Of a DNA stretch of 64,000 nt, positions 31,786 through 40,337 are shown in pieces. A model generated the notes under the pieces. That model was given only the letters and a program-made list of their open reading frames with translations, did not search any database and was not told where the DNA came from. Numbering within the stretch: position 1 is the first letter of the stretch; every line of letters begins with the position of its first letter. The position numbers and the translations under genes were made by a program. The DNA comes from Sphingomonas nostoxanthinifaciens (GTDB lineage: Bacteria; Pseudomonadota; Alphaproteobacteria; Sphingomonadales; Sphingomonadaceae): NCBI RefSeq assembly GCF_019930585.1, contig NZ_CP082839.1, positions 4,104,001 through 4,168,000 of the forward strand. The letters run 5' to 3'.

Positions 31786-32447
31786 CGTTCCCACCCGAAC
31801 AGCCGCGCGAGCGCACCGTTTACCGCGCGCGGCGGCATCGCATCCTCGTCGCCGCCCTCATGCCCGCGCAATCGGTTGAGCCAGCGCACGCCGACGATCG
31901 CGGGCAGCAGCAGGCTGTTGAAGTGCGATTCGTGGAGCGGCGCGTAGCCCGCCTTTCGCACCACCGCGCGCAACGCCTTGGCGGTGTAGCGGCGCTGGTG
32001 ATGATGCGCGACGTCGTGGCCGCTCCACAGGCTGGGCATCGCTGGCACCGCGAGGAACAGCCGGCCACCCGGCGCGAGCTTGGGCCTGAGCGCCTCCAGC
32101 GCGCCGAGATCGTCCGGGATATGCTCCAGCACGTCGAGCAGCACGATCAGATCGTAGCGCCCGTCCTCCAGCGGCACGTTGGGCAGGTAGCCGCCCTTCA
32201 GCGTCAGCCCGGTGCGCGCCTCGGCGAAGGCGCGTGCATGATCGTCGGGCTCGATCGCATCGACCGTGCCGAAATGCTGCAGCATCGCGATGTTCGATCC
32301 GGTGCCGGCGCCCACCTCGAGGATCGCCATCGGCCCCGGTTTCGGCCGGAACTTCTCCAGCAGCGCGGTGAGGATCCGGCGCCGCCCGACGAACCACCAA
32401 TGATCACGGTCGATCTCGGCCATGCGGTCGTAGACGTGGCGTTCCAT
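31707..32447 (-). CDS. Class I SAM-dependent methyltransferase
   Basis: The 246-residue protein has motif I LEVGAGTGSN (about 43-52), an acidic motif II (DAIEPDDHA) and LIVLLDVLEHIPDD, as in methyltransferases acting on sugars or lipids (UbiE/COQ5-like fold). HWWFVGRR at the N terminus is typical of methyltransferases in polysaccharide loci. It starts at the stop of the GT2 gene (one-base overlap), so it is probably translated from the same message. The substrate is unknown, likely a glycan or its lipid carrier. Confidence 0.82.
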   Translation of the reverse strand: MERHVYDRMAEIDRDHWWFVGRRRILTALLEKFRPKPGPMAILEVGAGTGSNIAMLQHFGTVDAIEPDDHARAFAEARTGLTLKGGYLPNVPLEDGRYDLIVLLDVLEHIPDDLGALEALRPKLAPGGRLFLAVPAMPSLWSGHDVAHHHQRRYTAKALRAVVRKAGYAPLHESHFNSLLLPAIVGVRWLNRLRGHEGGDEDAMPPRAVNGALARLFGWERYAAVRGLLPVGVSLALVAEPVGTTR

Positions 32448-33433
32448 CAGCCGCCGACCGCCTCGCAATCCGTCTTCTCGATGCCGATGCGCTCGCGGAT
32501 GACGTAGATCGGCCGGCCCTTCGCCTCGATCAGGATGCGCCCGACATATTCGCCGAGCACGCCCAGCGACAGCAATTGCACGCCGCCGAGGAACAGCACC
32601 GCCACCATCATCGACGCATAGCCCGCGACATCGACGCCGTAGAGGATCGTGCGGCCGATCAGGTAGGCGGCATAGGCCAGCGCCACCACCGCGATCACCG
32701 CGCCCATATAGCTCCACACGCGCAGCGGCACGGTCGATGCGGAGGTGAGCCCGTCGATCGCAAGCTTCCACAGCTTGATATAATTGAACTTGGTGGTGCC
32801 GATCGCGCGTTCGGCACGGTCATATTCGACCGCGGTCTGGCGGAAGCCGCCCCATGCGAACAGCCCCTTCATGAAGCGGTTGCGCTCGGGCATCGCCCGG
32901 ATCACGTCGACCACCTTGCGATCGAGCAGGCGGAAATCGCCGGCATGTTCGGGGATCTTGTCCTCCGACAGCCAATTGTGCGCCCGATAATAGAGATCCG
33001 CCGTCAGCCGCTTGGGCAGAGAGTCGGTCATGCGGTTGCGTCGCACCCCGTAGACGACCTCATAACCCTGCCGCCACTGATCGAGCATCGCGCCGATCAC
33101 CTCGGGCGGATCCTGCAGATCGACGTCGATCGGCACCACCGCCTGGCCGCGCACGGTGTCGAGCCCGGCGGACAGAGCCGCCTCCTTGCCGAAATTGCGC
33201 GACAGCGAGATGCCGACGATGCGGCGGTCGCGCGCATTGGCGGCCATGATCACGGCGAGCGTCGCATCCTGGCTGCCGTCGTCGACGAACAATATCTCCC
33301 ACGGCAGCGCGCCGCCGTCCGCCCCGCGCAGGCCGTCGAGCACGCCGCCGACCCGCGCGACGAAGCCGGCGATCGCCTCCTCCTCGTCCTTCACGGGCAC
33401 GATCAGCGAGATGTGCGGCGTTTCGGCCATCAT
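32447..33433 (-). CDS. GT2 polyprenyl-phosphate glycosyltransferase (GtrB-like)
   Basis: The 328-residue protein has a GT-A fold with LIVPVKDEEEAI, FVDDGSQDAT, LSRNFGKEAAL, DVDLQDPPE and the two C-terminal membrane spans (about 235-305) found in GtrB/DPM1-type enzymes that charge undecaprenyl phosphate with glucose or a related sugar. An upstream ATG at 33499 overlaps the gtrA stop in ATGA and would add 22 residues; the ATG at 33433 gives the standard family start. With GtrA it should supply lipid-linked sugar to the periplasmic GT-C enzymes nearby. Confidence 0.88.
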   Translation of the reverse strand: MMAETPHISLIVPVKDEEEAIAGFVARVGGVLDGLRGADGGALPWEILFVDDGSQDATLAVIMAANARDRRIVGISLSRNFGKEAALSAGLDTVRGQAVVPIDVDLQDPPEVIGAMLDQWRQGYEVVYGVRRNRMTDSLPKRLTADLYYRAHNWLSEDKIPEHAGDFRLLDRKVVDVIRAMPERNRFMKGLFAWGGFRQTAVEYDRAERAIGTTKFNYIKLWKLAIDGLTSASTVPLRVWSYMGAVIAVVALAYAAYLIGRTILYGVDVAGYASMMVAVLFLGGVQLLSLGVLGEYVGRILIEAKGRPIYVIRERIGIEKTDCEAVGG

Positions 33434-33495
33434 GATCGACCCTTGTGGGTCAGGGCGGCCCGCAATGGCAAGCGGCGCGACGGAGTAGCTCGGGC

Positions 33496-33894
33496 TCATC
33501 GGAACACCCACCAGCGATTGATGCCAAAGATCAGGATCGGCGTCACGAACCAGATCGGAAGCTGCACGGTCCAGTGCGGCCAGCGCAGCGCCGTGCCCAG
33601 CAGCCACGTCCAGAAGGCGTTCATGGCGAAGCCCGGCAGCGACGCGAGCGCGAAGCGCAGGATGCTGCCGGCGTCACGCTCGCCATGGTTGCGGAAGGTC
33701 ACGCGGCTGTGAAGCACGTAGCCGAGCGTCGCCGCGACCAGATAGCCGGCGACGTTGCAGATCTGCAGGGGCGCATGGGTGAAGCTGTCGAACAGGACGA
33801 AGACGAGCGTGTAGACGCTCGTCACGATCCCGCCATTCACCCCATAGCGCACCAGCTGCCACAACGTCTCTTGCCGTGCCGCCGCTGCCGTCAC
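33496..33894 (-). CDS. GtrA family membrane protein (probable flippase)
   Basis: The 132-residue protein has four predicted membrane segments and the GtrA pattern LVRYGVNGGIVTSVYTLVF near the N terminus, a central HSRVTFRNHG and the final FGINRWWVFR. GtrA proteins are thought to flip polyprenyl-phosphate sugars across the inner membrane. No ATG is present; a GTG at 33894 is the most likely start. It precedes the GtrB-like gene with overlap, as in O-antigen-glucosylation cassettes. Confidence 0.82.
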   Translation of the reverse strand: MTAAAARQETLWQLVRYGVNGGIVTSVYTLVFVLFDSFTHAPLQICNVAGYLVAATLGYVLHSRVTFRNHGERDAGSILRFALASLPGFAMNAFWTWLLGTALRWPHWTVQLPIWFVTPILIFGINRWWVFR

Positions 33895-33960
33895 CTGGCA
33901 CGACCCCCTTGTTCTTTGATTTCCGCCGTCTAGAGCGCCGGGCCTGACGAGGGAAGAGCG

Positions 33961-35727
33961 GTGACGACGGGCGCTGACGACAGAACGCATTGGCGCTGGT
34001 GGTTTCTGCTCGCCTGGGCGGTGATCGCGGCGTGGCTGCTCCATTACAAATGGAACGCGATCCACTGGTTCGCGCTGTCGGATACCGATGACAATATGCG
34101 CTTCGCGCAGGTGCGCGCGCTGATCGACGGGCAGGGCTGGTACGATCTGCGCCAGCATCGCGTCGATCCGCCGGCCGGCATCTCGATCCACTGGTCGCGG
34201 CTGGTCGACCTGCCGATCGCCGCGCTGATGCTGCTGATCCGTCCGGTCGCGGGCGGGGCCGAGGCGGCGCGCTGGGCGTGCGCGCTGGCGCCGTTGCTGC
34301 CGCTCGGCCTCGGCCTCTATGCGACGATGCTCACCGCGCGGCGGCTGGTCGATCAGTGGGCCTTCCTGCTCGCCGCGGCGATCGTCGCCTGCGCGCAGAC
34401 CACCATGCTGATGTGGATGCCGCTGCGCATCGACCATCATGGCTGGCAGCTGGCAACGCTGGCGGTCGCGGTATCGGGCATGGCGGATCCGAAGCGCCTG
34501 CGCGGCGGGCTGACCGCGGGGCTCGCGACCGCCGTCTCGCTGACGATCGGGCTGGAGCTGCTGCCTTATCTGGCGGTGACCGGCGCGCTGATCGCCTTGT
34601 GGTGGGCGATCGACGTCGATCAGCGCGAGCGGCTGCGCGGCTATGGCGCGGCGCTCGCCGCCGGTACCGCGCTTGGCTATGTCCTGTTCGGCTCGTTCGA
34701 CAATGCGCAGATGCTGTGCGACGCGCTGACCCCGGTCTATCTGTCGACGCTGCTGGCGGCTGGCGGCATCTGCGTCGCGCTCGGCTCGCTGCCGATTGCC
34801 GACCGGCGCGTGCGTCTCGCGGCTTTGGTCGTCGCGGGTGCCGCGATCGGCGCGGGCTATGCGCTCGCCTTCCCGCAATGTCTCGGCCGGCCCGAGCGCG
34901 TCTCGCCCGAGCTTGAGAAGATCTGGCTGAGCCACGTGCGCGAGGCGAAACCGCTCTACCAGCATAGCTGGCGCGTCTGGTTCCCGACGATCAGCCTGTC
35001 GGCGATCGGGGTGATCGGCGCCGCCGCCACGCTGTGGCGCGAGCGCGCGACGCCGCGCGCGATGCCGTGGCTGCTGGTGCTGCTGCTCTCGATCTTCTCG
35101 GCGCTGCTGCTGCTGTGGCAGACGCGCGCCGGGCCGGCGTCGCAATTGATGGGCGTGATCGGCGCGACCGCGCTCGGCTGGCCGCTGATGCGCTGGACGT
35201 TCGGCCATCGCTGGATGGCGGTGCGCGTGCTCGGCACGGTCACGGCCTTCCTGTTCGTGTCGGGCGCCTTCGCCGGGCTGATCGTCAAGAACGTGCCTGA
35301 GAAGAAGCCGCAATGGCGCCAGCGGGTCGATACCGCCAACCGCCGCTGCCCGACGCTGCCGGCACTGAAGCCGATCGCCGCCTTGCCGCCGCAGACGATC
35401 CTGACCTTCATCGATCTCGGCCCGCGCATCGTCGCGGTGACGCGCCACGACGTGATCGCAGCGCCTTATCATCGCGCGGGCGATGCGATCCTCGACGTCC
35501 AATATGCCTTCCGCAGCACCGATCCGGAAACGGCACACCGCACGATGCTGCGCCACAAAGCGAGCCTGCTGCTGATCTGCCCCGGCCTGTCCGAATCGAC
35601 CGTCTATGGCAGCGAGGCGCCCAAGGGCTTCTACGTCCAGCTGGTGAAGGGTCAGGTGCCGACATGGCTCGCGCCGGTGACGTTGCCGGCCGGATCGCCG
35701 TTCAAATTGTGGCGGCTGATCGGCTGA
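33961..35727 (+). CDS. GT-C-like multi-pass membrane glycosyltransferase
   Basis: The 588-residue protein has 11-13 predicted spans. The first loop has SDTDDNMRFAQVR, an acidic motif placed as in STT3/PglB and other GT-C enzymes, followed by PPAGISIHWSRLVDLP. A soluble C-terminal domain of about 130 residues follows the last span. It likely transfers lipid-linked sugars in the periplasm, the third GtrC-type partner for the divergent gtrA/gtrB pair. The start is a GTG at 33961. The enzyme class is inferred; the substrate is unknown. Confidence 0.7.
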   Translation: MTTGADDRTHWRWWFLLAWAVIAAWLLHYKWNAIHWFALSDTDDNMRFAQVRALIDGQGWYDLRQHRVDPPAGISIHWSRLVDLPIAALMLLIRPVAGGAEAARWACALAPLLPLGLGLYATMLTARRLVDQWAFLLAAAIVACAQTTMLMWMPLRIDHHGWQLATLAVAVSGMADPKRLRGGLTAGLATAVSLTIGLELLPYLAVTGALIALWWAIDVDQRERLRGYGAALAAGTALGYVLFGSFDNAQMLCDALTPVYLSTLLAAGGICVALGSLPIADRRVRLAALVVAGAAIGAGYALAFPQCLGRPERVSPELEKIWLSHVREAKPLYQHSWRVWFPTISLSAIGVIGAAATLWRERATPRAMPWLLVLLLSIFSALLLLWQTRAGPASQLMGVIGATALGWPLMRWTFGHRWMAVRVLGTVTAFLFVSGAFAGLIVKNVPEKKPQWRQRVDTANRRCPTLPALKPIAALPPQTILTFIDLGPRIVAVTRHDVIAAPYHRAGDAILDVQYAFRSTDPETAHRTMLRHKASLLLICPGLSESTVYGSEAPKGFYVQLVKGQVPTWLAPVTLPAGSPFKLWRLIG

Positions 35728-35748
35728 ACTCCCCGTTAGCGCCGCGTA

Positions 35749-35818
35749 TTCCTGCGCACGCAGGAACCCAGTGGCTCCACGCTCAGCCCGGCGCTCTGGG
35801 CTCCTGCTTCCGCAGGAG
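35749..35818. repeat. Palindromic element between convergent genes
   Basis: Two hairpins (TTCCTGCG/CGCAGGAA at 35749-35766 and CTCCTGC/GCAGGAG at 35801-35818) are separated by an inner CCCAG/CTGGG pair. The layout resembles a BIME-type element and may also end transcription from both convergent neighbours. No T-run follows. Confidence 0.65.
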
Positions 35819-35831
35819 CACCGGATGCCCC

Positions 35832-36470
35832 TCAGACTCCGAAGCTCGCCTTGATGCCGTCGATCACATATTGCGCGGCGAGCGCCGCCAGCAGCACGCC
35901 CAGGATGCGCGTGATCATCGCCTCCAGCTTGTCGCCAAGCACGCGCATGATCGCGCCAGACGCGAGCAGCATCGCCAGCATGATGACGAGCACGCAGATC
36001 AATGCCGCCAGCGCCACGAGCAGCCCCGTGCCGTGGCTGTGGGACGTCGTCAGCATCGCCGTCGCGATCGAGCCCGGCCCGGCGATCATCGGGATCGCCA
36101 TCGGGAAGACCGAGATGTCCTCGGGCTCGGCGCGATGCTGCTCGACCTGGCGGCGGTGGATTTCCTCCGCACGTTCCTCGCGGCGCTCGGTGCGCTTCTC
36201 GAACACCATCTCGAGCGCGATCAGGAACAGCATGATCCCGCCCGCGACACGAAACGCATCGAGGCTGATGCCGAGCGCGTCGAGCAGGGGCGAGCCCGCC
36301 AGCGCGAACAGGATCAGCACGATCGCGGCGATGACGACCGAGCGGAACGCCATCTGCCGGCGCCAGCCGGGACTGCCCTCACGCGTCAGGCTGGCGAAGA
36401 TCGGCGCGCAGCCCGGCGGATCGATCACCACGAAGAAGGTGACGAACGCCGACAGGAAAAGCGCGAGCAT
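35832..36470 (-). CDS. MarC family membrane protein
   Basis: The 212-residue protein has six predicted membrane spans and MarC family blocks: FVVIDPPGCAPIFASLT, GISLDAFRVAGGIMLFLIAL, PMAIPMIAGPGSIATAM. The central loop (about 90-112) is highly charged. The family's transport function is not settled. It starts right at the folD stop (no gap), suggesting co-transcription. Confidence 0.88.
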   Translation of the reverse strand: MLALFLSAFVTFFVVIDPPGCAPIFASLTREGSPGWRRQMAFRSVVIAAIVLILFALAGSPLLDALGISLDAFRVAGGIMLFLIALEMVFEKRTERREERAEEIHRRQVEQHRAEPEDISVFPMAIPMIAGPGSIATAMLTTSHSHGTGLLVALAALICVLVIMLAMLLASGAIMRVLGDKLEAMITRILGVLLAALAAQYVIDGIKASFGV

Positions 36471-37358
36471 CTAGAGCCCGTCGGGCGCGACGAGCCCCTC
36501 GTGCAGGTGCGCGGCGACCAGCGTATTACGCAGCAGTACCGCGATCGTCATCGGCCCGACGCCCCCCGGCACCGGCGTGATCGCGCCTGCGACCTCGCGC
36601 GCCTCGGCGAAGGCGACGTCGCCGACGAGCCGCGTCTTGCCCTCGTCCGCATCGATGCGGTTGATGCCGACGTCGATCACGGTCGCGCCCGGCTTGATCC
36701 AGTCCCCGCGGATGAGCTCGGGCACGCCGACCGCGGCGACGACGATGTCGGCGCGGCGGACGGCGCCGAACAAATCGCGCGTGCGGCTGTGCGCGATCGT
36801 CACCGTGCAGCTTTCGCGCAGCAGCAGATGTGCCATTGGCTTGCCGACGATGTTCGAGCGGCCGACCACCACCGCCTCCAGCCCCGCCAGATGCTCGTGC
36901 CGATCCTTCAGCAGCATCAGGCAGCCGAGCGGCGTGCAGGGAACGAAGCCCGGCAGCCCGCTCGCGAGCCGACCGGCATTGATCGGGTGGAAGCCGTCGA
37001 CATCCTTGTCCGGGTCGATCGCGGCGATCACCGCATTGCTGTCGATCTGCGGCGGCAGCGGCAGCTGGACGAGGATGCCGTCAACCGCCGGATCGGCATT
37101 GAGCGTCGCCACCAGCGCCAGCAGGTCGGCCTCCGCGGTATCGGCGGGCAGGCGGTGGGTGAAGCTCGCCATGCCGGCCGCCTCGGTCGCCTTGCCCTTG
37201 GCGCCGACATAGACCGAGCTCGCCGCATCCTCGCCCACCAGCACCACCGCCAGCCCCGGCTTGCGCCCGGCCCGCGCGACGAAGCCCGCCGCGACCTCGG
37301 CCAATCGTGCACGCAGCGTGGCGGCGAACGCCTTGCCGTCGATGATCGCGGCGGTCAC
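36471..37358 (-). CDS. folD: Methylenetetrahydrofolate dehydrogenase/cyclohydrolase
   Basis: The 295-residue bifunctional enzyme interconverts 5,10-methylene- and 10-formyl-tetrahydrofolate with NADP+. The catalytic Tyr-Lys in SVYVGAKGKA, DGILVQLPLPP, KDVDGFHP, VVGRSNIVGKP and the C-terminal TPVPGGVGPMTIA are visible. The start is a GTG at 37358, one base after the yggT stop. It links to glyA (53332) through one-carbon metabolism. Confidence 0.96.
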   Translation of the reverse strand: MTAAIIDGKAFAATLRARLAEVAAGFVARAGRKPGLAVVLVGEDAASSVYVGAKGKATEAAGMASFTHRLPADTAEADLLALVATLNADPAVDGILVQLPLPPQIDSNAVIAAIDPDKDVDGFHPINAGRLASGLPGFVPCTPLGCLMLLKDRHEHLAGLEAVVVGRSNIVGKPMAHLLLRESCTVTIAHSRTRDLFGAVRRADIVVAAVGVPELIRGDWIKPGATVIDVGINRIDADEGKTRLVGDVAFAEAREVAGAITPVPGGVGPMTIAVLLRNTLVAAHLHEGLVAPDGL

Positions 37359-37359
37359 C

Positions 37360-37659
37360 TCAGCCGCCGATCGCCGCGCGCGCCACCGCCGGCAGGACGA
37401 TCGAGCGCAGGATCTGGATGATCAGCAGCACCACCAAAGGCGAGAAATCGAGCGCGCCGAAATCGGGCATGATCCGCCGGATCGGCCGATAAAGCGGCTC
37501 GGTCATGCGGCTGAGCGCGAACAGCACCTGCCGCACGAAATCGTTGTGGGTGTTGACCACGTTGAACGCCACCAGCCAGGAGAGGATTGCCTGGATGATG
37601 ATGATCCACAACAGGACCGAAAGCAGCAGGTCGACGATCTGGAGCAGGGGGATGATCAT
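37360..37659 (-). CDS. YggT family membrane protein
   Basis: The 99-residue protein has two hydrophobic regions (about 3-30 and 70-92) and the YggT signature SRMTEPLYRPIRRIMPDFGALDFSPLVVLL (key residues EPLYRPIRR and DFSP). The family is linked with cell division or osmotic stress in other bacteria. GGGAGG precedes the ATG. It heads the yggT-folD-marC minus-strand unit. Confidence 0.88.
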   Translation of the reverse strand: MIIPLLQIVDLLLSVLLWIIIIQAILSWLVAFNVVNTHNDFVRQVLFALSRMTEPLYRPIRRIMPDFGALDFSPLVVLLIIQILRSIVLPAVARAAIGG

Positions 37660-37811
37660 GTACGCCTCCCTAGCCGAGCCGGCCGCGCCGTTCCAGCCAC
37701 TGGCGAAACGACGGGCGGCTCCCCATATCGCCTTGGCGCGACGCTTCCCTTTTCGGCCGCCAGCCGCTAAGGGAGCCCGCTTTTCGAGACATATCAGCCT
37801 AAGGATTTCGC

Positions 37812-38030
37812 TTGGCGAAAGAAGAACTGCTTGAGATGCGCGGCCAGGTGGTTGAGCTTTTGCCCAACGCCATGTTCCGCGTGAAGCTCGAGAACGATCA
37901 CGAGATTCTCGGCCATACCGCCGGCAAGATGCGCAAGAACCGCATCCGCGTGCTGGTGGGCGACGAGGTGCTGGTCGAGCTCACGCCCTACGACCTGACC
38001 AAGGGCCGCATCACCTACCGCTTCAAGTAA
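37812..38030 (+). CDS. infA: Translation initiation factor IF-1
   Basis: The 72-residue OB-fold protein has the IF-1 pattern EMRGQVVELLPNAMFRVKL and HTAGKMRKNRIRVLVGDEV, ending in YDLTKGRITYRFK. The start is TTG at 37812, with AAGGA six bases upstream; no ATG or GTG is available in the right place. It heads infA-maf-RNase E/G-like-yacG. Confidence 0.96.
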   Translation: MAKEELLEMRGQVVELLPNAMFRVKLENDHEILGHTAGKMRKNRIRVLVGDEVLVELTPYDLTKGRITYRFK

Positions 38031-38038
38031 GCAGGCGC

Positions 38039-38620
38039 GTGGCGTCCGTGCGGCTGGTTCTCGCCTCCGCCTCACCCCGCCGTCTGGATCTGCTTGCGCG
38101 CATCGGCGTGAGCGTCGACGCGGTCGACCCCGCCGATATCGACGAGACCCCGCTGAAGGGCGAGGCGCCGACGGATCATGCCCGCCGTCTCGCCGCCGCG
38201 AAGGCAGCGGTGGTCGCGGCGCGCCATCCTGGCGCGATCGTGCTGGCCGCCGATACCGTGGTCGCCGCCGGCCGCCGCATCCTGCCCAAGGCAGAGGATG
38301 CTGGCGAAGTCGTGCGCTGCCTCACCCTGCTCGCCGGCCGCCGCCACCGCGTGCTGAGCGCGCTGACGGTGGTCGATGCCGCAGGCAAGGCGCGCCATCG
38401 TCTGTCCACCACCATCGTCACCTTCGGGCCGCTGCCCGCCGCCACCATCGCCACTTATGCAGCCTCCGGCGAGGGCGTCGGCAAGGCGGGCGGCTATGCC
38501 ATTCAGGGCGCCGCCGAAGGCTTCGTGCGCGCGCTGGCCGGCAGCCATTCGGGCGTGGTCGGCCTGCCTTTATTCGAGACGCGCGCCTTGCTGATCGCGG
38601 CTGGGCTGGCGCTTGGCTGA
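38039..38620 (+). CDS. maf: Maf family nucleoside-triphosphate pyrophosphatase
   Basis: The 193-residue protein begins with LVLASASPRRLDLL, the Maf P-loop-like motif, and has AADTVVAAGRRILPKAED and GKAGGYAIQGAAEGFV. Maf proteins hydrolyse dTTP, UTP or modified nucleotides and may limit cell division. The start is a GTG at 38039, eight bases after infA; its stop lies inside the next gene. Confidence 0.92.
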   Translation: MASVRLVLASASPRRLDLLARIGVSVDAVDPADIDETPLKGEAPTDHARRLAAAKAAVVAARHPGAIVLAADTVVAAGRRILPKAEDAGEVVRCLTLLAGRRHRVLSALTVVDAAGKARHRLSTTIVTFGPLPAATIATYAASGEGVGKAGGYAIQGAAEGFVRALAGSHSGVVGLPLFETRALLIAAGLALG

Positions 38621-39602
38621 GTGGCTGTTCGACGCCGGCATCGGCGAAAGCCGCGCCGCGCTGATCGAGGGCGGCCGACTGGTCGAGATGGCGGTCGAAT
38701 GGGACGATGACGGGCTGCGCGCCGGTGCCGTGCTGCCCGCGCGACTGGTGCGCAAGGCCGACGCGTCGGGGCGCGGGCTGGCCGAGACCGCGGACGGCCA
38801 GACGGTCCAGCTCACGCCGGTGCCTGCAGGCCTCACCGAGGGCCGTACCCTGCTGATCGAGATCACGCGCGCCGCACAGCCCGAAGATGGCGCGTTCAAG
38901 CCGCCCCGCGCACGTCCGGCTCTGGCCGATTCGGTCGAGACACCGGGCCCCGACCTTCGCGCGAGACTCGCCGCGCTAGGGCTGCCGATCCGCACCGGCA
39001 CCGACGGCTTCGCCGCCGCCGGCTGGGACGAGGCGGTCGAGGAAGCCGCGCGCGGCATCGTCGCGCGGCCCGATGCGCTGCTGCGGATCGTGCCGACCCC
39101 AGCGATGACGCTGATCGATGTCGACGGCGCCGGCGCGGCGGCCGACCTCGCGCTCGCCGGCGCGCGCCTGGCGGGCCGCACGATCCGCCTCTACGATCTC
39201 GCCGGCTCGATCGGCATCGACCTGCCGACGATGACCGGCAAGGCCGACAGACAGGCCGCCGCCACCGCGCTCGACGCGGTGCTGCCGCCGCCGTTCGAGC
39301 GGACCGCGGTCAACGGCTTCGGTTTCCTCCAGATCGTACGGCGCCGGGTACGGCCCTCGCTGATCGACCGGCTGACGGCCGATCCCGTCGGAGCGGCTGC
39401 GCGCGTGCTGCTGCGACGGGCGGCGCGAGCCAGCGGCCACGGCGCGCTGACGCTCAGCGCCGCGCCCGGCGTGATCGCGCGCCTGGCCGCGCGGCCCGAC
39501 TGGCTCGACCAGCTCGCACGGCAGGCCGGCGCGATGCCCGCCTTGCGGGAGGAAGCCGGCCTCGCCATATCCGCCGCACATGCCTTCCGCGCCTTCCCCT
39601 AG
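38613..39602 (+). CDS. Short ribonuclease E/G-like protein
   Basis: The 329-residue protein is a reduced RNase E/G. Its N terminus (LFDAGIGESRAALIEGGRLVE) matches the start of RNase E/G, and the two catalytic Asp regions are recognisable in LIDVDGAG and YDLAGSIGIDLPTM. The Zn-link (CPxC) and the full S1 and KH-type parts seem reduced or absent, and it is far shorter than RNase E (about 900) or RNase G (about 480). It may still be a metal-dependent endoribonuclease; activity is uncertain. The start is a TTG at 38613 inside the maf stop. Confidence 0.8.
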   Translation: MAEWLFDAGIGESRAALIEGGRLVEMAVEWDDDGLRAGAVLPARLVRKADASGRGLAETADGQTVQLTPVPAGLTEGRTLLIEITRAAQPEDGAFKPPRARPALADSVETPGPDLRARLAALGLPIRTGTDGFAAAGWDEAVEEAARGIVARPDALLRIVPTPAMTLIDVDGAGAAADLALAGARLAGRTIRLYDLAGSIGIDLPTMTGKADRQAAATALDAVLPPPFERTAVNGFGFLQIVRRRVRPSLIDRLTADPVGAAARVLLRRAARASGHGALTLSAAPGVIARLAARPDWLDQLARQAGAMPALREEAGLAISAAHAFRAFP

Positions 39603-39807
39603 CCGCCAGCGCGGCCAAGCCGCATGCCCCGCCTGCGGCGCGCCCGCACAAGCAGCGCATATGCCCTTCTGCAGCCAAGGCTGTCGCGATCGCGACCTGC
39701 TCAAGTGGTTGTCGGAGGGCCATCGCATCCCCGGCCCGCCCGCCGACGACGAGGTTGCCGATTTCGATCGCGAGGGGATGGACAGGGAAGCGCCACCTTC
39801 CCTATAG
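39580..39807 (+). CDS. yacG: YacG zinc-binding DNA gyrase inhibitor family
   Basis: The 75-residue protein has the zinc motif CPACGAP (CxxC) with a later CSQGCRDRDLLKWLSEGHRIPG, which is the YacG fold with four Cys ligands. In E. coli YacG binds GyrB and inhibits gyrase. It overlaps the RNase E/G-like gene by 23 bases and precedes tRNA-Phe. Confidence 0.9.
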   Translation: MPSAPSPSRQRGQAACPACGAPAQAAHMPFCSQGCRDRDLLKWLSEGHRIPGPPADDEVADFDREGMDREAPPSL

Positions 39808-39829
39808 GCCCCGCTTCCGACGCTTCCGT

Positions 39830-39905
39830 GCCCAGGTAGCTCAGTTGGTAGAGCACGTGACTGAAAATCACGGTGTCGGCGGTTCGATCCCGTCCCTGGG
39901 CACCA
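39830..39905 (+). tRNA. tRNA-Phe (GAA anticodon)
   Basis: A 76-base cloverleaf: GCCCAGG pairs with CCTGGGC, the D arm is GCTC...GAGC, the anticodon stem CGTGA/TCACG encloses CTGAAAA with GAA at 39863-39865, and the T arm holds GTTCGATC. CCA is encoded. It lies just after yacG. Confidence 0.97.
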
Positions 39906-39923
39906 CAGCATCGCTTTCGGCGA

Positions 39924-40337
39924 TCAAGTGTCGGGTTTTTCCGCAAATGGGTTGCGGATGCGCAAAGCGTCATCGATCACCAGCCCATCGTGCATGTCTT
40001 CCGACCACAGCATGTCGCAACCCGCGAGCCGGGCGGCGGCGACGATCATCGCGTCGTAGAGCGACAGCCGATAAAGCTCGGCCAAGCGCAAGCCCGCGTC
40101 ATGGGTCGCGATCGTCAGCGGCGCGACATCCACAAGCGGGCGAATGGCCGCGAGGAAAGCGTGCGTTTCCGGCCATGAAAATCCGGCCTTGCGCCGCAGG
40201 ACATTGGCCGTCTCGTTCAAGACCTGGACGCTGATCAAGGCACCTGCCGCCAGCAGCGCCTCGACCCGGTCGGCTTTCGCGGGATTCCCCGAAGCGAGAT
40301 AGATCAGGACGTTACTGTCGAGAAAGCTAGCGGCCAT
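39924..40337 (-). CDS. PIN-domain toxin (VapC-like)
   Basis: The 137-residue PIN-domain protein has the acidic residues expected of a metal-dependent RNase: Asp in FLDSNVLIYL (residue 7), Glu in LNETANVL, Asp in LYDAMIVAAA and Asp in LWSEDMHDG. It should cleave RNA as the toxin of a toxin-antitoxin pair. Its start lies 11 bases inside the upstream antitoxin gene. Downstream is tRNA-Phe in convergent position. Confidence 0.88.
   Translation of the reverse strand: MAASFLDSNVLIYLASGNPAKADRVEALLAAGALISVQVLNETANVLRRKAGFSWPETHAFLAAIRPLVDVAPLTIATHDAGLRLAELYRLSLYDAMIVAAARLAGCDMLWSEDMHDGLVIDDALRIRNPFAEKPDT

Noticed and set aside
33496..35556. 686-codon minus-strand frame extending upstream of gtrA
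   Set aside because: Only the last 132 codons look like GtrA. The rest is antisense to the GT-C-like gene and rich in Arg and Gln.
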